64,000 nucleotides of DNA from Ypsolopha sequella (Eukaryota; Arthropoda; Insecta; Lepidoptera; Ypsolophidae), in NCBI GenBank assembly GCA_934047225.1, contig OW203993.1, forward strand, positions 23,078,069-23,142,068, read 5' to 3'. The position numbers and the translations under genes were made by a program. Below the pieces are notes generated by a model. The model saw only the letters and a program-made list of their open reading frames with translations. It was not told where the DNA came from and searched no databases. Of this stretch, positions 1 to 12,400 are shown piece by piece; the stretch's first letter is position 1; each line of letters starts with the position of its first letter.

Positions 1-1
1 G

Positions 2-462
2 GGTCGCATACAACCGCTCGCAATTTACAAGCCTTTACTTACCCAAGTGCGCTACGCATCCAGCTGCCCATTCTCCAAGCGTAACCAATCCCAAATTGCG
101 CCAACCGCTGAGCTGAGTGAAGAAGTTTTCGCCAATGCGAAACCGTATTCTTTGGTCCCGGGACCAAAACCCATCCCGATTTTAGGGAACACCTGGCGCA
201 TGGTGCCGGTAATCGGGCAGTTCGAGATATCGGAGTTCGCGAAAGTGACTAAGTTGTTCCTGGACCGGTATGGCAAGATTGTGCGGTTGGGAGGGTTGAT
301 TGGGCGTCCGGATTTGTTGTTCGTGTACGATGCTGATGAGATAGAGAGGATGTACAGGAGAGAAGGGCCGACGCCCTTCAGGCCATCGATGCCCTGCCTT
401 GTTAAATACAAGTCGGAGGTCCGGAAAGACTTCTTTGGAGAGCTGCCGGGAGTTGTTGGTGT
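2..462 (+). CDS. CYP301A1: P450 exon 1 (5' end cut by window edge)
   Basis: The frame is open to base 2 with no ATG, so the true start lies upstream, in this exon or an earlier one. The visible N-terminus has Arg, Lys and Ser but few acidic residues, as expected for a mitochondrial presequence, and leads into the [11 protein letters not shown] hinge. It ends at a consensus donor (gtaagt at 463) after two bases of a Val codon (phase 2), which exon 2 completes. A GTG at 47 opens a nominal reading frame there but is an internal Val codon, not a start. Confidence 0.93.
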
Positions 463-3400
463 GTAAGTAATTTTTTGCACATTGCCGAAGTTCCGGTGGG
501 TGGATATTTGTCCGTCTGTGGCATTAATCAAGAAATGGATTGATTAAAATGCAATATAATATTTAACATAATTTATGACGTGCCATGTATGATAATTTCT
601 CTAGGGAAAATTAACGAAAGAGTTACTGAATTAATAACGAGTGTTGCGCTTGGAAGGTGTTGAGCTTTTGAATTAACTTTTCAACAACAACAAACTACGA
701 AAATACGATATTTCTTAAAGATAAAGTTTGCCCGAGTTTTTTTATAATGTTTGATTAAATAATTCTTACTTGACCATAGTTGATTATGATACTGACAATA
801 AGTATATAGAGAAAAGAGTAGTTAGGGGAACAACTAAAAAGGAAGCCGAAAATCATATATCATTATGCAGGTGCTGATAATTATCTATTTAAGATCAGCA
901 CAACCCCGTTACCAAATAAAAATTTTACGTTATATTAGTATTCGGAGCATTGTTGTCGAGGTACTGTAAAAAGAGAAAACGATGGTCGGTTTCGGTTTTG
1001 TTCGCTTATAACTGTACAATTAATTGTGATTTTGGAGGATCGTTTACGGTATGTATTATTGTGCTTTAATAATATATGGAGCTGTAGTACAAGGGGTCTA
1101 GGCCTCGATAATCGCTATTTGTAGCTAGCGACCGCGTAAAATAAGAAATTGTACAGCCCTAGCGGTTTACGAGGTTTACGAGTCGCTAATGTTCATAGTA
1201 GTTCTACTGAGCCTTGGTCATTTTATTACTCAACCAAATCTGGCGCTCATAACTTGAATACTACCTAACGGCTGTGGATGCTAGAGCGTAATTATCGAGA
1301 AAAAAATAGAGCACTGACCAACACGAAGGTGAAAAAGGACCGAGCGCAGATATCTATGTACATGCTATATACAGGGTGTCCCATAATAAGCGAATCAAAT
1401 TGTTACGGGAGGTAGCTTAGTCCAATTCCTATCAAATAAAATAAATATAGGTGAAACAAAAGTTCGATGGTTTTTGAGTTAATTAACTTTTTCAAAAAAA
1501 TTTTAAAACATCTTCCCGTCCCTGTTTTTTTTGCTGTCATTACTTTATTTTTCAGTTAAGAATTTTTTTATTTTCAGAATATTATTTAAAAATAACTATT
1601 TCATAAATTGGCTACCAAACATTTTAGAAAAGTTACACCAAATTTAAATGGCAAGACTTTGTTTTCACTTCTTGTGTAAATTCGAAAAAAATCTTTAAAC
1701 TTTGGATCTCTGTGATGAAAAAAAAAAGTATGGAGTGGGAATGATAAACTATTTTGAAAACTTGCTTATTTAATGTTCTTTTTAGAAATGTAAGATATGT
1801 GACCATTTTCATAAGAATAAGCCTATTTATTAACCTTGATCAATGGCAGGAATGGATATTTAAAAAATATTATCCATAATTTGAACTAAAAATCTTATTT
1901 ACACTATCGCATCGACGTTCTAACCGTTCTTTTGACTATTTATCTAAGAACAGTAAAAAAATAAACAAGGACATCAACAGCGTGATGTATAGCTGTCTCG
2001 TTTTAACATGAAGCTAGCTGCCATGCCACCACTAATTTGCCATTGTTGTTTGTTTGCGCACTCACTTGTCGCTCAGTGCAACACTTTACCTACTGTGCTA
2101 CACTCGTGTACTATCACTGCTTCCGTATTGCGATATTCCAACGAACCTGGCTTTAATTTGGACTTTGCTGTGCTCGTGATTTGGTATCTTGTGAAGTGTA
2201 CGACTTGGCGCTTCTCGGGACTTGTTTTGCTTGTGAATTGGATCATTGTGTTTGTGATTTGTTGCATCATGGCAAATCATCAAGACCATCCATTTACCCA
2301 TCATGAGTATGCAGATATGCATTTGATTTATGGAGAAACCAGACATTTCGACGAAATACGTGGAAGTGTCACATACTCTGCTAGACAAGCTGCAAGGATT
2401 TATGCTGATCGTTATCCAAACCGACAACACCCACAATATGGAGTTTTTTTAAGGGTTGACAAAGCCTTCAGAGAAGGAAGAAATCCAGGCAGACACGGTG
2501 GTGAGGGTAGACCTGTAGAGGTTGACGATGAGGAAGTTCTCTTACAAATTGAAGACAATCCATCAACTTCTTGTCGGCGCATCGAACAAACTACGGGAAT
2601 GCCGAAATCCACTGTGCATAGAGTACTCAAACGATATCAATATCATTATTACCATGTTACGCGTGTACAAGCACTTCTGACACGCGATTATGCGAAGCGC
2701 GTGGTATTTTGCCAACGAATGCTACGCAAACACCAAGAAGACCCGGATTTTTTTAATCACGTATTGTGGAGTGATGAGTCCACCTGCAGGAAAGATGGCT
2801 ACATCAATTTGCATAATCTCCACAGTTGGCGGATGGTCAATCCGCGTGAAAAGAAGGAAGACCATTCACAGTACCAATTTAAAATAAATATGTTGGCCGG
2901 AATTTACAACGGTCGAATCGGGGGCCCAGTAGAACTGCCCTCAGTTCTGAATGGACAAAATTACTTGGAATTTCTGCAAAATACTTTGCCAGTTTTGTTA
3001 GAAGACGAGTCACTTCAAGCCCGAGCACAAATGTGGCTGCAAAATGACGGGTGTCCGGCTCATTATGCTGTTCAAGTAAGATCTCATCTCAACGAAGCAT
3101 ACCCCAGCCGTTGGATTGGCAGACTAGGCCCCATTCTGTGGCCACCAAGGTCGCCACGCCAGACCTTAATCCACTCGACTTCTTCTACTGGGGCTGTTTA
3201 AAGGATCGAGTGTACGCAAAGCCCATTACCAATGAGGGAGAACTACGCGAACGAGTGACACAAGCCGCCAGAAGCATATCGGCACTCAGCCTGCGCCGAC
3301 TAAAACGAAATTTTTTGAAAAGGTGTCGTTTATGCATTCGCACAGGCGGGCGTCAGTTCGAACATTTGTTATAAGGAGATATTCTTAAAAAAAATTGTAT

Positions 3401-6400
3401 CACTTTTTCTTGTCGGTATACACTTTTTTATAATAATCACTTCTTCACATTGTTTTAATTAAAACTCAACAATTTTTACTTTTATAGCATTTTAGTTCAA
3501 ATTATGGAAAGTAAATATTTTTAAAAATCCATTCCAGTCGGTTGTCAAGGCCAATAACTAGTCTCGCCCTTATGAAAGTGGTCAAATGTTATACATCTTT
3601 GGAAATAACATTAAATGAGCAAGTTTTCAAAATAGTTTATCATTCCCACTCCATACTTTTTTTTTTCATCACAGAGATCCAAAGTTTAAAGATTTTTTTC
3701 GAATTTACACAAGAAGTGAAAACAAAGTCTTGCCATTTAAATTTGGTGTAACTTTTCTAAAATGTTTGGTAGCCAATTCATGAAATAGTTATTTTTAAAT
3801 AATATTCTGAAAATAAAAAAATTCTTAACTGAAAAATAAAGTAATGACAGCAAAAAAAACAGGGACGGGAAGATGTTTTCAAATTTTTTAAAAAAAGTTA
3901 ATTAACTCAAAAACCATCGAACTTTTGTTTTACCTATGTTTATTTTATTTGATAGGAATTAAACTAAGCTACCTCCCATAACAATTTGATTCGCTTATTA
4001 TGGGACACCCTATAGCATATTAGAGGGCGACTTTTATTTTTGCTAACTGTCAATACCGGAAACACGATCGGAAAATGCTATTCTAAATGAAAGTTTCCAT
4101 TTTATACCGGACAGTACAAATGAAAAAAAAAATATTTGCGTGCCATTTTTTGTCATTGAGATGATTGAAAATAAAAATCACAACAAATATTTTCAAATAC
4201 CAGTTATTTATAGTACATTTTACAAAACAAAACTCTTCTAAAGCTGCGTTTACAACAAATTTGCACTGCATTCCAAATCTGATGCAGTTTCTGCGCTTGG
4301 CGAAGGGATTTTTAACTTTCACTTTGTATACACTAACGTAATACTTTTAAATAACTGAACGTCGCGTCGTCGGTTGGTGACGGTAATCTGGTTAGAATAT
4401 CAAGTGGTTTCCTGTCTTCATCTGCTGCGATTCTGACACACCTCTATCATTTTCTTCCACATTTAAACCGAATTAAATTATACAAGCTGATTAAATTATT
4501 TTCTGAGTGTTTTTGAGTTGGCCCTTTTTTAGTACGTGTCTCATATAATTATGTCAGTACGGCCATTGACCTATAATGAGTACAGCATACTTTCAGATCG
4601 AGCTTCCGTTCCATATATTTCTTTCGTCACTGCTTGTAAATAATAATAATAATAAAATAAAAATAAAAATACTCATAGGTCCCTGCTTTTTTTGCTTCCA
4701 GCTATCTTAGAAAATTATTTTCCTCTATAAATTGTATCATTAATTTTTAGGGTACCGTAAAATTTTAGGCCTTTAACTAGCTTTAGCCCGCAATTTTGCC
4801 CTCCCTGTATCCGCCAATGAAATCAATAGATTACGAAAATGACAACTGCATTAATTTATCAAGGATAGCAACTTCGTGACGAAAAAACCAAATTTAAATT
4901 TAAATTCAAACAAGTTGCCGTAAAGATCGTATAAAATATGGCTCAGAATTTGATTGGCCTTGAATTAATTGTGTTTTTAACTGGTATCTCCATATTTTCA
5001 AATCATGTCAAATTTATTCATGCAATCAATACATAATATACTTTCATATACACAAGTAAATTTTTATGTAAAAAAAAAACAATCGAACTAAATATAATAC
5101 GAGGAAATTAAGTAAAAATTTTTTCAATGCAAGTGCTCGTAAAGGCCCACTTTTTATGCATCAAAACCGAACAGAAAGTCAATTATTTTGCCCTAAGGCT
5201 TTATTATTATTATTTTTTAATTTATTCACAATGGTTGGCTAACCTGCAGCCTTTCCTGTGAACCATAAATGTTATACTTTTTTTTCCACTGTTTAACGGC
5301 TCTGGATACAGTCCTTTTGAGCCAATTATAATTTAAAGTTCACAAGATTATATTTGTTTTATTTTCTCACACTGCATTGAAAAACGTAGTATGATACACG
5401 GGCGTAAGAGCAATAAATTACTCGGTTACGTTTAAAACACGCAATTTATTCCTTTGCGCCTTTGTAGCATAAACTATTAATAAAATTATAAGCGGCCGTA
5501 GCTCAGTCAATAAGGCACCAGTTTTACAAACTGGGAGTCCCGGTTCGAATCCCGCATCAATTTACTCGGAAAATATGATAGTGTTATTTATACATAACTG
5601 TATTCGATAAAGAGCGTATATTTGAAGTAATGAAACCGTTTTTGTGGTCTCGTGAGAGTGCTCGCCTGCTGACTCAGAGGTCTTGGGTTCAATCCCCGCT
5701 GTTCACATTTATTTGTGTTCAGTCTGCGTACTTCGGAAGGCACGTCAAGCTGTTGGTTCATTTGTGCCTGAAATTCGGCGATAGGTCTCACCACAGTCCC
5801 CACCCATCACGTTTGGGACGTAATAATCGTCGGTGAAAAGTGGGTGTACCATGTGTGGACTGTGACTTACATTTAACAGTTCACACATTTGGAACACCTC
5901 TGACACTCTCTCGGGGATTCATGTCGTGATGATAGTATGTTCTGATTTCCGCCCGCGTATACCGACTACCATACTAAAAATATGAGTCATACATAGTTGA
6001 AAATTAAACAAGGTAATTGCAATAAATATTAACGATTTCTCAATTTTGTCATATTTCATAACTTGCTTGGAAACTACACAATTAGATTCATTAGTGAGAG
6101 AAACTGCGTTTGGCTTCGTAGTATAGAAAGTACGCGCCAAAGTCAGAGGCCAAGAATATCTACTTAGAGAAAAACTTGTACTTACCGGTAATTAAAATTT
6201 CTACTTTTGTGTTTTATTTTATTTGTGAAAAACAAGACTTTTAATAAAAAAAGAACATATTTCACTCTTTGATCTTAATATTCCGGCCGTTCTATACACG
6301 ATTACTTGCATTTTCCTGCTGCATCCAATAAAACAGCAAAGATAGGGCTATTTGCTTTGTATTAGGTTTCGGACAATAATAGTAGTTTTGTATACGAGTT

Positions 6401-9400
6401 TGAAGCCGAGTTCAATAGGTACTCTTCTTTTCACTTTGATTACGAGGAAATGAAACAGTATTATTTCATCATTACTGGATGACATATTTAACTTTCAGTA
6501 ATACTTAATGCAAATTTAAATAATCAAACAACTAAATATTATGAGAAAAAACAACAGCTCTTTACCGCCAATGTTTTTTTTTTAATTCTTCCACCAAGTG
6601 GGAAGGCAAAGGAGACTTACCCCATACAGCCATGACTAAATAACCTAAATAAATAATCAGACATGCATGTCTTTTTATATTATCTCTCTTTAAAGTATAT
6701 ATCTGTATATTCTGTCCTGTCAGTTCGCGCTAATATGATATAATCGTAGTGCGAACATTATTGAGTTTCAAAAAGTTTGTCTATGAAGTTATGATGATGA
6801 TGATGATGTCCTCCTCATCGTAGTCCGACGACGGCGACCTCATGATTTGATGGACTTCTACGGCGATGAGCGCGAATATGACTCGCGAAACCCAGCTTGG
6901 TTCTAAAAGTGCGATTACAGCGACCGCAGTGTAGTTCACCGCGACCGTTGTACGTGTATGTGTATGTGTATGAAGTTATACTGTGTATCTGGCTGTATGG
7001 CCTATTGCCATAGACTTAGAAGAAGTAAACACTTTTATGCACTAGAGCATAAAACGTAGTTTTAGTCCGATTGTAGCAAGCGTAAACCAGTACTTTGTAA
7101 AGCATGAGAAGTGAAAAACTTGTTCCAAAATAAACGTCTTACAAAATATGATATTAAACGGCGGTCATATTAAAAACATATCTCTCAAAATTCAAAACAA
7201 TAAATCAAAACACCTCAAAATTGCCAGTTTTTTGACGACGATAGACTAGTTGGAGCAGGACTGATTTCTCTGAATACACTGGCCTTCATTTTTCTGCCTC
7301 AGTTTTGTTAATTTTATGGTGGAATGGGATTACCAACATCGTAAATCGGATCATTATCATCATACATACCAAGTGTCAATATGGCGTCATTGTTCAAGGA
7401 TCCAGATGGGTATAAAGCCAACAACAATGACCATCCTACGTCTTGGGAATAACGACCAACATAAAATACACCTTTGGGTATACTGTCGTAGGTGAAGAAT
7501 ACAAAGCATCTAGTCTAAGCAAAGCACTATGAATAAGCACGGCATTTGCTTTGGTAATTTTATGTCGGCACATAAAGGCATTTGTGTATTTTTAAAACCT
7601 TAGTTTGCCTCTCCCGTTCAGCGGAATTACCGCTGTGAAGATTTTAATGTCTTTTTTTGACAAAGAAACTTGCACAGTTAATATAAACATATACTTAGTC
7701 TACGATATAACATAATATACTTCATTTTTAATATAATAAAGATTTTGTCTGTCATTTACGTTTGTTAACCAAACATATAAGTTACGAGTATACATATATG
7801 GTGAAATTTATTTATACAAACAAATTCATACTGTATACTCGGTAAGTTGTCTGTATCGAGGTTCAATGACCCTTTTTGGGAAAAACAATATTTTTTTCCC
7901 TGTTCCCTATAAACGCAAGCCCAGCCCTGAGTAAATACGACGGAAAGGCAAAATTTTTTTTTTGCCTTTATTGTTCCACTTGGACGAAATTGTTCCGTGA
8001 TACTGATCATTGACTAAGTCTCCTCCAGTATGAATTTGGCTGCATAAATAAATGTCACTTGTATAGTAATAAACGGCAACGAAACTTAGCAAAATCTTGT
8101 AATTTCTTTGTGTTTTTTTTTTCACCTTATTCGTTATAGAATTTTAGCAAAGATATTGAAAGTGAAGCCTAGTTTATATTGGTACAGCAGGAGGTCGAGT
8201 GCGAGAGTTAAAAATTAAAAAATCACATCACTAGCCAAATAATAGATTGCAAGATGGTACTAAAAATTTGTAGCTGGGTTTGTAGGTAAAAAGCAATGAC
8301 ATTTGGTAAAAAGCGATAAAAGAAGACTAGTTGAATAAGTAGTTACGCAATTTACTCTGCTACTAACTAGCCTTAATGTAAATTAACTCAATTCAATAAC
8401 ATTCACAACAAGTTCTTACAGTCCGTCAGCTTTTCATACTTTTCACAAACACCGATTTTGAAACAGCACCGATCACTCGTTTTTTGATCCTGATATATAC
8501 CTAAAAAGACGAATGCATACTACGACCTGTACAGAGGCTTTCCGAACCCAATTCATTAGTAAACATTTTTGTTTCTTGGGCAGCTATCTTTACAAAAATA
8601 TTAATCGTGAACTAAATTTATTTTCCTTAAATAAGTATTTTTGTAAAGCAGCTGTGACACAATGCCTGTTGCTCAAAAACTATGCCGACACTGAACTGGC
8701 TCTAGAAATCCCTAAGTAATTTTCTCTCTTACCTCCACCGTTCCACACTAAAAATCCTTACTCACTCTAGCACACACTCCCTAGTAGTCTTAAACAACTG
8801 AACCCAAGACCCAAGTCGTAGGGCTAGGGAATCTCAATCTAAACACTCCATTTTTCACGCAAACTCACACACCCACCCTCTCTCTACACATACACACTCT
8901 CACACACCCTCTCACTTTCACATTTATATTCAAGTGCATAATTTTGTATATTGTGGTTTAACTTTATTTTTTTATTTTTTACCGAGGTGATTAGGGACTG
9001 GCACCTGGAATACAGATCTTTCGGTTTAGCTCAGGTGCCAAGGTATTATTGTATAGTTTTTCCTTAAAAATAAAAATGTGTATTTATTTATGTATAGCTA
9101 TAAGTTTTTTCCTGTTGTAAATAAACAATATTATTATTATTTGATTCAAAACAAAATGAATAGATCACCTCTCTCTTTCTTCCTGTCCTATTTCACCCAT
9201 TACCTTTTACATTCAGAATATAATGTCATTTTAAAAGATAATTAACGGGACACCGGACGCTAGAACGCCAGGTTTTTATGGGTTCATTGGAAAAAACTAG
9301 GTTTCTCCTTATGTTGAATAAAATATATTTGATTCATTGATCTTTTATCTAGAGATTCTACTTATAAAGAATGCATTAAGATTTATACTTTTGTAAAAAA

Positions 9401-12400
9401 AAACTCTCTTTTTTTTGTTTTTGAACGTTCGTTTCAAGAACACGGTTAAGTGATCAACTTGATCAATACTTGATACAACATACAACTATGTCGTAATCAT
9501 TTTTGAACACTAAGAAGTCCTTCGGATTCTTTGATCCTTTAGCTATCGAGTGGTGTAATTAAATTTTGGATGTAGTGATACATACGTAGCTGCAACACCA
9601 AATTGTATCCCTGGATTTTTTTATCATAAGTTTTCTGAATTGCCTTCCACTATGGAAGCAAATTTAAAGACGTATTCACGTCAAAATACAAAATGACATT
9701 GACACTGCATTCAATTACGCAAAAGCTTTGCGTAGTATTTAGCGTTTAGCACGTATGACAATGATACTTAGCACAATATTACTACTTGTCTGTCATTTAG
9801 CACCCTTAGAGTTGATGTAACAGCAAGGTCATGGGCTACTATTGCCTCATTATTGGTATGCGTAGGCGCATTTTGTCGATCTGCTCTCTTCTTTCTTGCG
9901 AACTTACGGCTTATTGTTATGTCATTATCATCCATCAGCGGCTGTTAATTTATAACGTAACAGGTTTTAGGGGTGGAGGGAGAGCGTTAAATAAATTTTA
10001 TTTTTTTCTTAAAAAGGGGCGGGGAAGGTCTTGGAATTTCTTACGTAAGATTGTGTTATGTGACATATTTTCGAGTGGCTAATCCTTCTATGTATCCTGC
10101 TATCGAGCCGAGTTTGGTCTTGTTTTGTACGCCTAGCAATAAATTTGGGATTTTAAAACTCATCTTATTTTTCTTACATAGGTGAGGGTGGGGCTCGAAA
10201 TTGGCCAAAAAGAAATAGATAGCCCCTTAATATCACTATAAACAAAATAGGTCGGGCAAAAAGTCTTTTCGTATTTTGCATGTATAAACTTGTAACAAAA
10301 TATCTTTGGCTGTACTATTTGTATCTGGCTGGTTTTGATGACAATAAAAAAGGTTACATTTCAAAAAAAGAAACAAATTACAAAAATTTCGTTTCCAGCT
10401 ATTTTCATTTGTTTAACTTTCTGTCAAAATGAGTGAATCTAATGAAGAAATTCGGTACATTTAAAAATTTTATCACGAAAAAGGAAAAAACGTAACGATC
10501 GCCGCGAAAAAAATTTGTGACGTTTATGGACCTAATGCTGTGTCAGTAAGAGTAGCACAAAGTTCAATCCGGGAATTTTGATGTCAAAGATTACCTCGCT
10601 CTGGTCCTCTAAAAAGGCCGCTTTGGATGAATCATGTTATGATTCTGTTTTAATGCCATCTCTTTTGCACGCATGAAGAAACTCTGACTTTGTCCTACTT
10701 TCAAATCATTTCACGATTCACCCAAGTTGGCCTTTTTAGGTCCCCTGGTCGCCCTGTTATGGATAAAATGGACGCCAATTTTGAAAAAGTGGAGCTAAAT
10801 CGGCATATCTGTAGTTACGACATAGCTGAAGAACTGGGAATTGACCACAAAAAAGTTTTGACCCATTTGGAAAAAGCTGGGTACACTAAAAAGCTCGATA
10901 TTTGGGTGCCACACAAGCTCACTGAAAGAAACCTAATGAACCTTGTACTCATTTGCGATTCTTTATTGAGACGTAATGAAACCGAACCGTTTTTGAAGAG
11001 ATTGATAACTGGTGATGAAAAGTGGATCACGTGCGACAAGAACGTGCGAAAAAGGTCGTGGTCAAAGGTCGGTCAGGCTTCACAGATTGGCAAAACCCGG
11101 GTTAACTCGCAATAACGTGATGCTGTGTGTATGGTGGGATTGGAAAGGCATTGTTCATTATGAGCTTTTACCGCCGGCCAGAACCATCGATTCGGATCTC
11201 TACTGCAAGAAGTTGAGAGAAAGCGGCCGGAATTGATCAATAGAAAGGGTGTGATCTTTCATCACGATAACGCTAGACCACACACAGCTTTAGCCACTCA
11301 GCACTAATACGTCCGCCATATAGCCCTGACCTTACACCTTCAGATTTCCACCTGTGTCGGTCTCTTCAGAATTCTTTAGGCAGTGTCAGGTTAACATCAA
11401 GAGAGGACTGCCAAAACTACTTGTAGCGTTTTTTTGATCAGAAGTCCCAAAATTTCTACAGCAACGGGATCATGTCGCTACCTACAAGATGGCAGAAAGT
11501 CATCGAACAAAATGGCACATATATACCATGATTAAATATTAATAAACTTGGGAAAAAAATGTCTTGACTTTTCATACAAAATGAGAAGGGATCTTGATTT
11601 TGAACACAAACACTTGTACTATTTGTTTCAACATAATTATATTTGTTAAACACTTCCCGTTGCACACTTTCCAACCGGTTTCGGAAATCAATCCATCTTC
11701 AAGGGATATAGAATAGTTATTTTTTTAATATACGAGCAATAAAACGATAAATCACGTTTAAATACTAATAATCACTCAGCGAAACAACAAATTAGAGGGC
11801 TTTCAGCTAATGCTAAAATATTTTCGTTTGTTACCCTAGGTCGACTACGGGTATTTTTTTATTTGTAGGCAAAAAAGTATTGAATTTAAGTAGATTGACT
11901 TTATATTTCTATTACCTATTTTATGAACCAAAATCAAGTCAAACCTTTAGCCGCGTTAAACAAAACAAAAAAAATGTTGGATATATTTTATTTTCCAGAC
12001 AAAAGTATATATCTTAAGACATTGATTATAAGTTCGTTGACAATTTAAAGAGAGTCCTTATTTCTTCCAAAGAACCCTCGAAAGTCTGGCGATGTTCATG
12101 TTCTAGGGTCTGGTCCATCCTTAAGTATAAGAATAAGAATATCTTTATTTGCTTTAACAAGGGTAGATAGTACTAGGTGTATAGTAGGTACATGCAAAAG
12201 TGCTCCTTATTAGCTAGTTTTAATGTAGCATGCAAATTTTGGTATACAATGTAACCCTTGTACAAGTGCACATCCGAAAGTGGGTGAAACTAGATCTAAA
12301 TATATCGACAAAAACAAAGAAAAAAAATTCAATTTTTTTTTAATCTTGGAAGAATACTCCACCTGGGTATCTTTGTATGGGACGCGAGCGCAGTGCCTTT

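Larger units (their letters stand above)
1372..4011 (+). mobile_element. Tc1/mariner-superfamily transposon with very long terminal inverted repeats (DD41D-type)
   Basis: The element is bounded by TA on each side and begins cagggtgtcccataataag, with the reverse complement at its right end. The inverted repeats extend about 520 bp (1372-1892 against 3490-4011) at high identity, far longer than the 20-30 bp of classical mariners. Between them lies one transposase frame. The last base of the right TIR differs from the left. The spacing of catalytic Asp residues resembles the DD41D families (rosa and Visitor type). The transposase is frameshifted, so this copy is probably non-autonomous now. Confidence 0.9.
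10250..11590 (+). mobile_element. Decayed mariner (DD34D type) transposon
   Basis: The left end gtcgggcaaaaagtcttttc is typical of a mariner terminal repeat. The right end near 11555-11590 is a poor inverted match (gtcttgacttttcatac), so it is eroded. The transposase between them is broken by several stops, frameshifts and an insertion. Confidence 0.8.

Noticed and set aside
47..466. Reading frame starting at 47 as a complete short protein
   Set aside because: It starts at a GTG Val codon, the frame is open to base 2, and it ends a few bases past a consensus splice donor. It is P450 exon 1.
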